From positions 558,001 through 622,000 of the forward strand of contig NC_066590.1 of assembly GCF_905475345.1 (NCBI RefSeq): DNA of 64,000 nt. The letters run 5' to 3'. The first letter of the stretch is position 1. Each line of letters opens with the position of its first letter. The position numbers were made by a program, and so were the translations under genes. The notes under the pieces are model-generated. The model worked only from the letters and a program-made list of their open reading frames with translations, ran no database searches and was not told the DNA's origin. Source of the stretch: Vespula vulgaris. Lineage: Eukaryota > Arthropoda > Insecta > Hymenoptera > Vespidae. This document shows positions 1 to 12,488 of this stretch, piece after piece.

Positions 1-1246
1 TATTTGAACTTTTCCGAAACACGTCCGTATAATAGTCTTCGGTTTACTTCAACGTAGACAGGTATAAACAAAAACAATACCGCCTAGTTTTTTCAACTAC
101 ATTTTACACTCGAGCCCTGCCTCAATGTACTACGCTAACGAAGAGGAGGGATGCGAAAGGGCGAGTACGTACGTGAAGAATGGAGAAAAAGTTGGTAAAT
201 AAGAAGGAATGAGAAGAGAGAGAAAAAACGGAAAGGAAACATAAAAAAAGAGAAAAGGAAAAACGGAACGAGAGAAAGAAAGACAGGAGCTAATGATAAA
301 CAAAAAAGAAAGAAAGAAAGAAAACGAAATGAGTAATGATTCGTAAGTTGCGCATAATGTTAATTATACAAATGGTAGAAGCGTGATACCGGAGGGAGGG
401 AAACTGTCGGGAAAACAACACGGCAACGATATCGTCCAGCCCATTTCAGGGAAAAATCGAGATACCGTGGCGCGCAACGTACGATATTTGCATACAATGC
501 AGCGATCGCGAGAGCTAGGAAGCGTGCGCGTGCGCGCCCGCGCCAACACACTCGATGCACAAACAATAGTGCGCTCGTTCTTTTTTTCCTTTCTTTTTTC
601 CGTTGATACTGCCGTGCAGTAGGAAGAGAGAAAGAGAGAGAGAAAGAGCACACGTGTCCGTACCGCCGTAACGTAAATCATACCACGAATAAATCGAAAT
701 CTCTCGTCGTGGATCGCGCTGTTCCTGGCGTTTGTAAGCGACAAAATGGATCTATCTATCTTTCTCTCTCTCTCTCTCCGTTTCTCTCGCTATCATACTT
801 CACAGCGATACCCTTTGCTCCCTTTCCATCCCCTTTCGTTTCATCCGTCTTATTGTAATTCCCTTTAACGCGTGCCGAGAGATCGTCCTGCATTTTTTCT
901 CCCCTCCCGACGATACTAACTTACGCGTTTAATCGAAATCGTAAAGCGCTTTTTCTATTCGTTCCACCATTCAAAGTATTAATTCGAGGATATATTTTCT
1001 TTTTTTTTTTTTCTTCTCTCGATAGATACGCATAATCCGACGTAGCAGCAAGCTCGTAATAAAAAAGTGTTACGAATTTTTTCAATTCTCGACGTTTCAT
1101 CGATCAACGTTCCGTTTTATTCCTCGCATCCGCTAATGAATATGTTAATTAGTAACGCGCCAACGTTTCTAAATCCCTTTTTCGAATGAGACGATAAGAG
1201 GTAATCCTTCGTATCTCGTTCTCTCTCTCTCTCTTTTTTCCTATAG
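1..1246. other. No gene seen; purine-rich repeats
   Basis: The stretch holds A/G-rich simple sequence (about 180-330), a (CT)n tract near 755-790 and short AT-rich segments. The frames at 360-744 overlap on both strands and are low-complexity or Arg/Ser-rich, with no splice signals. Probably intronic or intergenic. Confidence 0.6.
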
Positions 1247-1307
1247 CTCGATGAATAACTTCAAAGAGTCCGACTCTGGATATTTTCCATGGCCCATTAA
1301 CGTTTGA
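1247..1307 (+). CDS. Candidate terminal exon of a plus-strand gene
   Basis: A strong acceptor, (CT)n then TTTTTTCCTATAG, is followed by CTCG and an open frame reading SMNNFKESDSGYFPWPINV and then TGA. The composition is that of ordinary protein, unlike the microsatellite-derived frames nearby. No upstream exon lies in the 1.2 kb available, so it would be the end of a gene entering from the left, or a short 3' exon. The acceptor's pyrimidine run is a CT microsatellite, and such tracts produce good-looking acceptors by chance. Only 18-19 residues are available, so treat this as a hypothesis. Confidence 0.25.
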
Positions 1308-3637
1308 AAGAATCAATGTGACGACGTAGTAGGAAACGTTGCAATTGTCACGAGCTGTGTAATATGACGCTGCATTACGTTCGCGCCAAGAAGAAAGGAA
1401 AAAAGTATGAATCTCTCTCTTTCTCTCTGTGTGTGCGCGTGGATGCGTATAAAAAGAGGGGAAGAAAATATGAAAGTACGCATAGATGTTGGTGCAGTCG
1501 CGATATTACACGGTAAACGTAATACGACATGGCGTTACAGACTCGAGCTCGGAAAAAGTAAATTAGCATAGAGCTAGAGATAGCTACAAAAAGGATGAAA
1601 AGGAAACAAAAAAAAAAAAGAAATATAAATAAATAAAGAAAGAAAAGAAAACGAGAGAAAAAGAGAGAGAGATGCGAAACGAGACGAAAGTGATTCACGA
1701 AATATGTATGTCTCTTTCTTTTTCACCGTCCTTTCCACCGTCATACTTCTTTCTGTAGTTTTCAAAAGGAGAGCATGAAAAAAGGGAGCGGTCGATCGAG
1801 AGCAAAGGACGAAATAAAATAATGGACGCCTCGGTTACTAGCTGCGAGGGAAACGAGTAGAATGAGGGTGCTGGCGATAAAATTACAATCAGGGTGCGGC
1901 TCTAGCGATGCTCTGGTAATGATCGCGATGCGTTTGTCGAACGAATTTGTAAAGAGGACAGACAGAGAGAAAGAGAGAGAGACAAAGAGACAGACAGACA
2001 GACAGAGAGAGAGAGAAAGAGACACAGGGGATGATCGGGCGATTGTTCACCGGCATTCGCGTTAAATATGCGGGATAATTAGCAATTAAAACGCTGTAGG
2101 CAGAACTCGCATGACGAACGACAGATGCTACCCTTCCCTATCGATACGTTTACCGCTGCGTGCTCACAAAACTATCCCTTTTTATTACTCCTAATTGCAA
2201 GGATTCGTTAACACGTTCATTATCTCAACATCGAAGTAATCGTCGAGCTATAGCCGCATCCTTAATCAAGTAATTACATATATTGGCAAATGTTACGACA
2301 CAGGTAATTACGAGGAAAATAGGAAAATTTCCAATTACTTTTGATTCCACTTTAATTGTCTTTGGGGGCCCCATCGAATTCCGAGCTAATTTCGTGCAAA
2401 CTCATCCAATTTAGGCGAGAGTACGGGGGGAATGAGATCGTTTATGACGAGAGAGGCCGAGGAGGGAAAATGCAACTCCTTTATGGGAGTTGGCTCGCAC
2501 GGGAGATGACAGCTACGTGACCGCGAGTATCAAACGATTTCCTCCCTCCTCCTCTCCTTCTCTTTATCCGCGCATCGCGTTCTTTCTTTCTCTCTTTCTC
2601 CCTCGAAGCTTATTTCAAGGATTTAATGCCTTGATGGAAACGATTTCCCGCTCGTCGTACCGACGAGTCCTTGTTATCGAGCACGACCTCGATACTTACT
2701 GCTTCTTCCTTCTCCCTCCTCTTTTCGCAGCTTTTTCTCATCGTCGAATAGGCAAATAAGAAAGAACCTTCTTCGTCGGTTTGCCGATCGCGTACCATCG
2801 TATAAAATATAAAGTCCCGTATAAAGTCACGCGATCCTTCGACGATCGCTCGAAAGGGGCCATCCGTTGGAAGCTTCGTATTTCACGTAAAAGATCGATC
2901 TCGAAGAATATTCTAAATAAAAATGGGATAAGCGAGTATCGCGCGTCGTCGTTACCCATACTTTGAAATTACCTCTTCTTGTATTTGCCGCCTTACGCAG
3001 TCACAGTTATCGTTGGAAGTTTCACGATATCCACGATATGATATCCACCGTCCAACTACGTTGCCGTTTTAATAAACTTTCAATTTCCATCGATCGAAAC
3101 ATCGATCGGAGTGGAAAATCTTCTATCGTCGGGCAAACGAAGGAAAAAAGAAATACTGATAAATAGATAGATAGATAGAAACGAGATAAACTCTATCCGC
3201 GGAGAAAATAAAAGCTCGACGTATCTATTCTACTTTAATCACTGTCGCACGGAGATTACCTATTATATCCCTTCGGTGCAACAACGGCATAACCGGGCTT
3301 TCGAGGCATCGCACGTCGCGCCGTGGAAAAGCACTTGGCTCGATCGACCCCGTTATTTCCTTTTTGCCTCGCGCAGCGCACACTTCCACGTTCAAACGCG
3401 ACTTCAACTTGGAATTAAATTTCTCCTTGTATCGCGCGCCACGCTTATCCGCGTCCTCTTCTTTTTCTTCTATTTCTTCTCCTTCGAACGATAGAACGAA
3501 CTATCTTCGAGATAGAAAGAGAGAGGAGGGAGAGATAGCTCAATAAATAATTGAAATTTGCGAGTTTACGAAGAAGACCGATACAAATCGGCGATCGACG
3601 ATCGGCGACGCAATTTCGTAACTCTCTTCGTACTTAC
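1308..3637. other. Intron or intergenic DNA
   Basis: Nothing coding is supported. It holds (GA)/(GACA) tracts at about 1958-2022, a poly-A/T patch near 1607-1620, and a (TAGA)n run near 3162-3178. The right part must be intron of the minus-strand gene whose exon lies at 3638-3736. Confidence 0.55.
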
Positions 3638-3736
3638 TGGTATTTTTCTCTCTATACTGTGGGAGAACTCCGGCGACGAGACAACCGAGAGTCAGGTACA
3701 CCGCGAACCAGGAATGGTCCATCGTAATACGTTCGA
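3638..3736 (-). CDS. Coding exon with start codon and signal-peptide-like N terminus; gene continues left of the window
   Basis: This 99-nt exon has a complete set of splice signals. On the minus strand CTAACC lies about 35 nt upstream as a branch site, then a T-rich tract and TTACAG, then 14 nt of 5' UTR, then ATGG at 3722 (context ACGATGG). It ends at CCA|GTAAGTA, a strong donor, 28 codons plus one base after the start (coding part 3722-3638). The protein begins MDHSW and continues FAVYLTLGCLVAGVL, a typical hydrophobic core, then PQ and a polar YREKNT. That is what a secretory signal peptide or signal anchor looks like, so the product is probably secreted or membrane-bound. The next exon is not found between here and position 1, so the following intron is at least 3.6 kb. 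The upstream acceptor shows that a separate 5' UTR exon must exist at higher coordinates. Gene identity is not recognisable from 28 residues. Confidence 0.72.
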
Positions 3737-3990
3737 CTGTAACAGAAATATAAAAAAGAAAGCGTTTAAAGGTTAGTTCGATCTCGAATTTTGCCAATTT
3801 CTTGATCGTTCCGGCGAGGCGTTTGGATCGAACGATCGCGCGTCCCACGACTTCGAGGGGTTAGAAGATTGTTCCCCTTTGGACGGGCGTAATGAGAATA
3901 TTCGACTTTTATCTTTCGTATCGAAGAAACGTCCGACATCGATCGGACTCGTAAAATCGTATTACCGGCTACGTAGATATTCTCCGCTCT

Positions 3991-4062
3991 CGGCGATACT
4001 CTCACGCGAGCGATACTCTCACGAGCGATGCTCTCACGAGCGATACTCTCTCGACGATATTC
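3991..4062. repeat. Minisatellite, about 15-bp unit
   Basis: Roughly four diverged copies of GCGATACTCTCACGA follow one another. The last copies have drifted (CGATGCTCTCACGA, CGATACTCTCTCGA). The unit is longer and less simple than the surrounding di- and trinucleotide tracts. No function is implied. Confidence 0.8.
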
Positions 4063-5146
4063 TAGTCGGAGGAGGGTGGTGGAGCTTTCTCATCCCCCGA
4101 AATCCTCCGCGTTCGAAGCAGTATCCGTTCTCTCGCCCTCTGATCGAATTCGCGCGAACGGACGTTGGTATTAGCAGGCCATACGCGAGCAGCCTAGCAA
4201 TCATCGAGCTCCTCCATGGTAATCGATCGTTATAATGGCCTTCACGTCATTGACAACTTGTCGAACGTTAAAGCCGAGCTCTGACGCTGTCAGGAATCAG
4301 AGAGAAACCCCCTATCGACGCGAACTCGTCGATTATTGACCTCGATTATTCTCCCTATCCCCTCTGCCCTGTGCAGTACGCGTTTTCACAAACGCGTTAT
4401 TGTCCCGTTCGCGTTTATTCTTCGCGACAGCTGTCGGATGTATTACCGAGAACGAATTAGAAAGGGGCAGGGCTAGGGAGAGAGAGAGAGGACAGGAAAA
4501 TTTTGCAAATCGCCGGAGAGAAACTCTGGGAGAAAACTTGACTGAACTAAAGAGGCTCGAGGATGCGGATATCCGGTAATGGGGGGTAGTTGGACTAATC
4601 GACTGCTATCTATTTTGCATCGCAATTGCTTTTCCGTCGCGTTCTCGCGACTCCCGAATAGTTTCTCCGACTAAACTCGATTAGATACAGTTTAAATTCA
4701 AAATTATGCTAGTTTGCGTTTTACAAAAGTACGACCCCTTTCTCTACGCTTTACCATCGCCGACGTACATTACCTACCAAAGTCGAAACTCTACCTAACC
4801 GTTCTCCCTCGAGGTAGGTGTCTCGTCTTTCGGAGCTTACTACTAGACGGAATAAAATAAACGCGATCCGTCCTCGCGCCTTTATCCCTCTCGATGCGTC
4901 TACTATTACTACCCTCGGTGACAGGTGCGCTCAAACGATCGGTCACGAACGCGTTCCTTTCCATAACGCACGTCTTTTTCCAAACCCTCTTTTCTCCCGT
5001 TCGAGTAACGCTCGATCGTCTATAAAACTTAACTAAAGTTTGCCGCGTACCGTATCCATGCGTAACGCGAATGCCAGCAGAGAGAGAGCTTACTGCCGCA
5101 AAGTCCCGTTAATTTCACGGCTAAAACGCCGTCGCTTTGCAGCGAG

Positions 5147-5150
<4 letters not shown>

Positions 5151-5197
<47 letters not shown>
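5151..5197. repeat. (AG)n microsatellite
   Basis: A near-perfect AG dinucleotide run of about 47 bp; a complementary (CT)n tract follows at 5395-5425. Confidence 0.95.
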
Positions 5198-5200
<3 letters not shown>

Positions 5201-5389
5201 CAAACTTTCCTCGGTTTTAGCCACAGATAATATCCATGGAAACTGGTGGTAAGATTTGAACGATGCTCCCATAAGCCGGCACGAGTTTCCGCGTTTGGCT
5301 TGCCGCGAAAACGCTCGTCGGAATAGAAGATACGCGTCGACTCGAAGAAATGGCTCCTTTAAGTCTGCCGGAAGACTGACGAACACCAG

Positions 5390-5394
<5 letters not shown>

Positions 5395-5425
<31 letters not shown>
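5395..5425. repeat. (CT)n microsatellite
   Basis: A perfect CT run of about 31 bp, about 200 bp from the opposite-orientation (AG)n tract. Confidence 0.95.
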
Positions 5426-5427
<2 letters not shown>

Positions 5428-7709
5428 AGACTTTACGCGCTAAGAAGACAAAACTAACAGGCGTGCACGATACAACGTTAACGTTCGAGCTCATTTTCAC
5501 CTAACGCTGATACTCGGATTATCTTTCTGCCTTTCTTCTCCGTTTCTACCGTTTGCTAATCTACTAGACGATGATTACGTTGGTAACGCAAGTAAAAGCT
5601 TCGTAGAACGTAAATTATTGTCTCGACTTATACGCGAGTAAATAGGTACGTTCGCCGTGGATTTTTTTTTGTTTTGTGAATTATCGAAACGTAAAAACCT
5701 CTCTATGAAAAGGTCGTTTTCGAGTTTCCAACCTTTTCCCGGCTCGCCGGTGAAATAAATGAAAAAAATAAAGCGAGTAGCAACGGGATAACCGTACGAG
5801 TATACTCGTAGATATATAGGACGAGTAAAACGCGTCCCTTTCGGATTTCGAGCGAATTCGGCGATTTGACTCGATTTAACAAACCGCACGCTCCACATAC
5901 ATACATTACGAGAGCTCGGTGTCCGTCGCACGTTTCCAAAAGGAGGAGAGAGAGAGAGAGAGTGGAGGGAAGAAGAGATAGAGGTAAAACGAATCTGTTT
6001 GATCCCTTTGGATCGTATCGTGGGATTTAGGAAACAAGCGTGACGCAAACCGCAATCTGACCCCGTGAATTAACCCTTTTACCATCCCTACCCATCTCTT
6101 ACTCGTAAGATCTATTTTCCACTTTGTTCGGCCGGTTAAATTCCGCGAGTTTTCTTCGTGAGGTACGTACGGCTGGTATTTCATATTTCGTGCGGAAACT
6201 CGTTTTACAATTAGCTTACCTCCTCTTTCCCCGGCTATACCCTTTCGAAAGATAGAGAAAGAGAAGGACGCCAAAAGCGGCGACGCGATGAATTTCGCGA
6301 AAATGAAATATCCGTCCAAATTCTGTAAAGTAAAGACAAACAAGCAGCTGTGCTCGAAAATTTAGCAAAGAGAGAAAGAGCCTTTCATCGTAGACGTATC
6401 CGTTTGATCTCGTATTATGAACAAACGCGCGTTTTATAGGCAGCTACCTATGTACCACTTGGTATCTAAGGTTTACCGGATATGATATTACTCTTGGAAC
6501 GTAGAAGCGAGGACGGATGCGTGTTAACGCATAAAAAGTTTGCCGTACATTCTTCGGGAACCGACAAAAGCTATTTTCTTCCGCGAAATTTCACCGATTT
6601 TCAAGATAAGACGACAAGAAATTTTCTTTTCAGTTATCTCGTCTTTTCGTCGTAAAAAGAGAAAATAGCAACGAGGAAGGATAAACTTTGATCAACGATA
6701 TTAGTTTCCAGTTTTCCCCTGGAGGATACACAAGCGCGTCTCTTTACGTCTCGTAATTGAAAGTAATCGTCGAAGAATGGAAGGAGAAGGAGGATACGGA
6801 GTAAAAAGATATCTTTGCCGATCGTTGAACGCGCAAGAATAAAAAGTAATATCGTTCAAGAGAGATATGAGGAACGTCGTTCGCGGAAAATCCCCGAGAT
6901 TCGTGGAAGCCGAATCATATTTTTCGAGGTTGACCCGAGAGATCGGGTGCGAGGGGCAGAGAGATAGATATAGAGATAGAGATAGAGGTAGAGGTAGACA
7001 TAAAGATAGAAAAGGAGAGAGAGAGATCTTGGCTAGAAAGGAAATCCTTCGCGGATGATTTCGTTGTATTTTTCGAAAAATCCCCTCGACGCGCGAGAGG
7101 ACTACTTCTCTCGAATGCGTTTATTTCACGAGCGAACGCGCGCCGGTCGACATGGAGGAGGAGGAGGAGGAGGAGAGAAAGGAAAGGAGAACCTGCGTCC
7201 AACCAATGGACATCTCTCCTTTTCCTCGAGCTCAACCATAGATATCTTTTTCTCTCTCGCAAGCTCTCCGAGGCTTATCCTTCTTTCTCGTGCTTTCGAG
7301 TACTCCGAAAAGAAAATTTTTAGACGCGCGCGACGTAAATGTCCCCCCATTTTCTCCGAAGGATAAATATCGTCCGAGTATCGTCCTTGAGAAGGATCAT
7401 CTCCCAAGAGATCCTGTATACGTGAACGCATATCCTCCTAGGCTTCTTCTACCATATACTTGCTATATTCTCGCACCTTGCGACTCTCTTCTCTTTGTCT
7501 TTCTCTCTTTTCTTTTCGAAGGATCTCTCGAACCTCTATCGATCACTCTCCGCACCTACAACGTTCGCGAAAGAGGAAGGAAAGATGGCGCGGGAGGAGG
7601 AGGAAGAAGACTTGGTCGAAGCTCGTTTCACGCTCAGCCGCTCGAAAATATATTCCTGGGTCGTCTCTTCCTCGCACCGATGACCTACGACGGAGAATAC
7701 CACCACCGC

Positions 7710-7736
7710 CGTCGTCGTCGTCGTCGTCGTCGTCGT
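7710..7736. repeat. (GTC)n microsatellite
   Basis: About nine GTC/CGT units. It encodes Arg or Ser runs in the frames that cross it, which explains those frames as artefacts. Confidence 0.95.
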
Positions 7737-8468
7737 CCTCCTTTCGGATAACTCGTAGAAGCGTTGCAATTAAAATTTAAAGCGTCAGCGAACACCTCGC
7801 GTCAAACCTCTTTCTCTCTCCCTCCCGATCCTTCCCCTGGTCGGAGGAAATAAAAGATGGAAGAATTTTCACGGTCCGTTTTATCGAATGCTTTTTCAAG
7901 TCGCTTTCTACTTTAGTGATATCGCAAATGGACGACGCGTTCCTTCTATGTCCTACAAAATATTCGCTTTGGATATGAGAAAAGAAGGTGGAAGACCGGC
8001 AGGACAGAAAAGATTTGTAGAACAAATTTCCTATCCAAACTTGTCCTATGTATGTAAGTACGGTCGATAATTAGGGCTCTTTGTCACAAGGATCCAAAGT
8101 AAAGTAAGGAAAAGCTTCCGCTCGAAAGTACCCGATGGAACCAACTTCCGCGCTAAGTAGCTCTCTAAAGATTAAACTAAGAATCAATGCTACTCTCCTA
8201 CCAGCAGCGATTTCCTGCTCTCTCTCTCTCTTTCTCTCCTTCATCTTTCACCGACATGCAAAATTATAGCAGCTCGTTAAAACTTGCATAGTTATCTCTC
8301 GCACACATCGTAAATACCGTGCATACTTCATCGCCGAGATGGTTTTCCGAAACTAAGAATCGTTCGCGAGTTGTACCTCTTTTTCACCAAAGATGATATT
8401 AAGAGATATTAACGATGCCACGTCGACTGTCCGCACCTTCTTTTTCGCGTTCAGAGAGATGGGAGGAA

Positions 8469-8502
<34 letters not shown>
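8469..8502. repeat. (AG)n microsatellite
   Basis: A dinucleotide AG run followed by a GTGTGCGCGC segment. Confidence 0.9.
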
Positions 8503-8503
<1 letters not shown>

Positions 8504-11500
8504 ACGTATGTCTGTACCTGTGTGCGCGCGAGAGAGAGACGGAAAGAAAGAAAAATGAGGAAAAGGCCGAGATGAAAGTTGAACCCATCCTTTCCGTAAG
8601 AGAGTACCAAGACGAAGCGCGCTTGAACGCTACAAGACGGTGCGCACCGACTCTTCTTTTCTCCCGAGTGTTTCCACTCTTAATTTTCCTTTCTCGGTCT
8701 TATCACCGGCGTCGTCCGAGCCGGCTTCCGAGCATTTTTCTTACTCACCGTGATTTCTTTCCCATCGTTTTCTTCTACTCTTTCTTTCCTCGTTTAAACC
8801 GTACCTACGTTTCAACATTTGCATTTGCTTTCTTCTCTCTAATTCCAATAACGAACGACTACTTCGATTTTCTCGAGATACGGATTTCTCTTATATTTCT
8901 ATCTCTTTCTTTCCTTGTTTACTTCTTCCTTCGTTCTCTCTCTCTCTCGCTTTTTGTTTCTCTTTCGCTTACATTCTTTCTTACATTCTTTACTTAGAAT
9001 CTCGCTCGAGCGAAAGAAACGAGTTTCTTCGATGCGCCGAGGAAAAAATGTGATGGGAAGAGATATCGTTGAAAGAAAGTGAGAGGGAGAGAGAGAGAAA
9101 TAAAGGAAAAGTACAAATCCGCCTCTCGTATATCGTGCCACCTCTAGAATGCTTTCAACCCTCGGGGGTAGTTCTTTTCAGACCATATTCCTTATTTGTA
9201 CCAGATGCCTTCGAAGAATCCCCTACGAATAACTTGTTCGAGAATGATTGAGACGGGGACGGAGATAACGCGTTTTTCCCGTCTACGATTTGTCCAAATA
9301 AATATCGAACAAAGACGCAAAGTATCGTTCGAACGATTTCAGGGCTTTTTGCCGCGTCGGATTAAAAAAAAAAAAAAAACTCATCGAGTCGGAAAATAGC
9401 GATCGTTAAATTCGAAAAGATATCTTTCAAAGCGTCACTCCGAGCATTCGGATAAGAGAATTTTAATACGCGAATTTAATACGGTTTCTCTCGCTCGTGT
9501 AAAGGAAATAATGAAGCAGCAAGTACGGCGACGTCCGATATTTCGTTTCATCGTTCCGCTCGAGTCATGCCCACCGACCCACCACCACCATCACCACCTT
9601 TTCCTACTTGGAACGTGGACTAATTAAATTATAAAATCTTATGAATAAATAAGCGGTACTTTATAAAGGAAAGTTGGCCGAGCGAGGACAATGAAATTCA
9701 AGCGAAGAACATCGCGACCGACGAGGACAGAAAAAACTACAAACTTTTACGCCGGCTATGAATTCTTTTAAACGAAGAAAGAGAACAATGAATAAATACG
9801 ACGACTTTTGCGAGGACCGATCTCTCTCCGTCTCGCGAGAGAAGAAAGGAACCTTTCTTGCTTATTAAATTCGACCGATTTCCTGGATATTAATTAGCCG
9901 CCGTTGCTTTATTATAAAGTTGAATTGGATTTTAATACGTTGTCTTAAACGGACTTCCGTAAGAACCCGAACGCGATAGAGATCTTTTAGCGTACGATAT
10001 TACTCGTTGGAAAAGCCACCTGTTGATTTACGGAAACACAACGCTTCGGTCCGAATACTGGGCAGCTTAACTATCTCTCTTCTATTGCTCCCCCCCTCCT
10101 CCCCATGTCTTTCTCTTTCGACTCTTTTAGACCAGCTCTCTCGTTTCTTCTCTCTAAAAGGAGATACTCGGAGATTCGGTGGTCGATCAGGTGCGAACAA
10201 ACTCGTAAGGAGTCATGGAAACCTGGAAGGATCAGGACGAAGGATCCTAGGAAATCTCCTTGGCACTTAATTAACCACCTGATCGATACCATCCTTGGGA
10301 TAAGTTTGGTCTAGCTTGAATTTCCCTGCCAAGAACGTAGCAATTCCCGCATGTGTCTTTACCAGGGATTAGTTCGGTCTCCTTTTCTCTGGTAGTATAA
10401 CCAACCACCTCAGGATCGACGAACACCATTAACGGAAACCCGTTAATATCAAACGCTAACGTACGACGTAACGTGTAAAGTGACAAAGTTAAAATTACGT
10501 CTAAGAAGTACAAGACAAGGTAGAGGTTCAGGATAGCAGAAATTTTGCTCGCAGAGGAACGAAGGTACTCTGGTCGTTACTTCGCGTCAGAGATTCGACG
10601 AGTAGCTCGTTCGTTAATTAAAGGTGAGAGGAAAACCAAAGAGACTTTCGCGAATTCCAAGTAGAATAGTTTCAACCGGGCCAGACAGACGGAGCAGAGA
10701 GAGAGAGAGAGAGAGAGAGACAGAGTGTACGTGTGTGCGAATGACGACAAAGGAAATTCCCGAGAAACGAAGAACGATCGATGAAAAGGAACGTAAGATT
10801 CTAAACGGCCCGACTAATAAATATCTCGTTAGGTTTAGTCGACCTCAAACAGGTTTTTCTTGGTGCGTAAGCCCGTGAACGATCCTCGACGCTATCATCC
10901 TCTCCTGATAGCGCGATATCAATAACCAGCGACTCCGCGCACGTCGATCGTCGCGACGTGCGAAGTTTAGCACCTGCGTACGTCTCTTCTAGGCACCGCG
11001 ACGTCTCCAATTTCATCACGCAGGCGTCCTCGTGGCGTCGAACGCAAGCAAATTCTACTCCCGTTGGAACAACACCCTTCGAACGGGACGCGTTTGCTCC
11101 CGTTGACAAGACTTACATGATTTCCCCTAAGCCACGTTCGCCGTCTAATCGCGTCTTGGGTCTCATTAACGAACTCGTTAATATTCTCCTTCCCCCTTCT
11201 CTCTCTTTCTCTCTGTCTCTGTCCGTCTCTGTCTCTCTATCGGTCGATCAGTAATCGAGCCTAACATCTCCCCGATTTAACGTAAATATCTAGGAACGTC
11301 GAGTGTATCTCCGATAAGAAAAAGCAACACAGAAAAAAAAGAAAAAGAAGAGAGAGGGAAAACGATAACAGAAGAAATAAAAAACGATATCAGCCAAAGC
11401 GCAAATGTGTCGTTGCGTGGCCGGAGACAGGTTCGTAAGAGAAGCCACTCCTTTCGCTGCTGCTCGCCTGGGATTCAGAGGTGCAGCCTTCTACCTGGCT

Positions 11501-12201
11501 CAACGCCCACACCTCCCACTTTCGACCAAAGAGATCCTTTCCTAGTCTTTTTGCTTTCTTTCGTCGATTCGTATGAGTCATGCACGGAGTCCCTACACGC
11601 TACCACGTATTACTCGTCTTCCTTTTAAGAGAAAAGAAATAGAAAACGCGTTGCACGAAGATACGCTAGGTGGTGTATATGTGTGTGTATGTATGTATGT
11701 ATGTATGTGTATCAAGGACCGATCGTGCGTTCTCGCGTATTCTGCAAGAGTCCATCGAAAACCTACCGCGGGTACCTACTAATTAGGAAAGGAGTTGGAA
11801 ACGCTTTCGATCGAGATTTTACTCGAGAACACACCTGGCGAACGATAGATAAAAGTCCAAGTTCTATTCTCTATTTCTCTCTCTCTCTCTGTCTCTCTCT
11901 TTCTGTCTATCTATCTTCGTTTCCACGAGGAAAGTCTACCGAGAAAATTATCTGGACATCTGCGTGCTAGAGCGACGTCGAACGAGTCGTCTAGATGATT
12001 TCCACGACTGCGAGTCGACGGGAGAACATAAGATAGTAGGAGGAAGCGAAGGAGAAAGAGGAAGAAGAAGAGGAGGAGGAGGAGGAGGACGAGGAGAAGA
12101 AGAAGAAGGAGGAAGCGAGCGTGCGCACGCGTTCTCACCGTTGGAGGAGGTACTGCGACAAAGTGCGCGCATGGTACGGAGGAAAGTCGTCGTCGCTACA
12201 G

Positions 12202-12278
12202 AGATCTGGACGAAGAGGAACACGAAGAGGAGATGGAGGTGGACGGAGGAGATAACGGCTGGGTGACCTCTCCAACAG
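12202..12278 (+). CDS. Candidate first (or early) coding exon
   Basis: The frame reads DLDEEEHEEE, then MEVDGGDNGWVTSPT, then one base before ACAG|GTAAAG. Either the exon starts with the ATG at 12233 (context GAGATGGAG) after a purine-rich leader, or it is internal, using the acceptor GTCGCTACAG just before 12202. It ends in phase 1. The exon candidate at 13736-13794 begins in exactly the phase needed, creating a Glu codon at the junction and continuing EEAIALKGLKQ. The residues after the acidic run are not simple repeat. Against it, the upstream 120 bp are GGA/GAA-rich and give acidic runs by chance, and a second donor-like CAG|GTAAAT lies 40 bp on. Family not recognised. Confidence 0.35.
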
Positions 12279-12312
12279 GTAAAGGAGCCACACGGCACGA
12301 CCGAGATTTCCT

Positions 12313-12324
12313 TTTCAGGTAAAT
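12313..12324 (+). promoter_or_regulatory. Possible recursive splice site (CAG|GTAAAT)
   Basis: GATTTCCTTTTCAG is followed directly by GTAAAT, so an acceptor and a donor abut at 12318/12319. Such zero-length junctions are used as ratchet points in long insect introns. It lies 40 bp after the donor at 12279, so it may equally be a coincidence or an alternative donor. Confidence 0.2.
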
Positions 12325-12458
12325 TCCACGAGCGTGGGCGAGCAGGGTAGCAGACGAGGCAGGATGTTACACACCTGCCAAGAGCCAAGGTGTAGCATTA
12401 TGCACGTTGGAGTTCACGATGCATCCCACTCCTATTTCCTCCTCCATCGCCTAGCACC

Positions 12459-12488
12459 ACCTCCTCCTCCTCCTCCTCCTCCTCCTCC
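12459..12488. repeat. (CCT)n microsatellite
   Basis: About ten CCT units, opposite in strand to the GGA-rich tract at about 12066-12115. Confidence 0.95.

Larger units (their letters stand above)
3737..12201. other. Long region without supported exons
   Basis: If the exon at 3638-3736 has its 5' UTR far to the right, this is part of its first intron. Apart from the minisatellite at 3991-4062 it holds many simple repeats, including (GA)n at 5151-5197, (CT)n at 5395-5425, (GATA)n at 6963-7005, (GTC)n at 7710-7736 and (GA)n at 8469-8502. Open frames of 60-150 codons here are Ser/Leu/Arg-rich translations of those repeats and lack paired splice sites. Confidence 0.55.
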
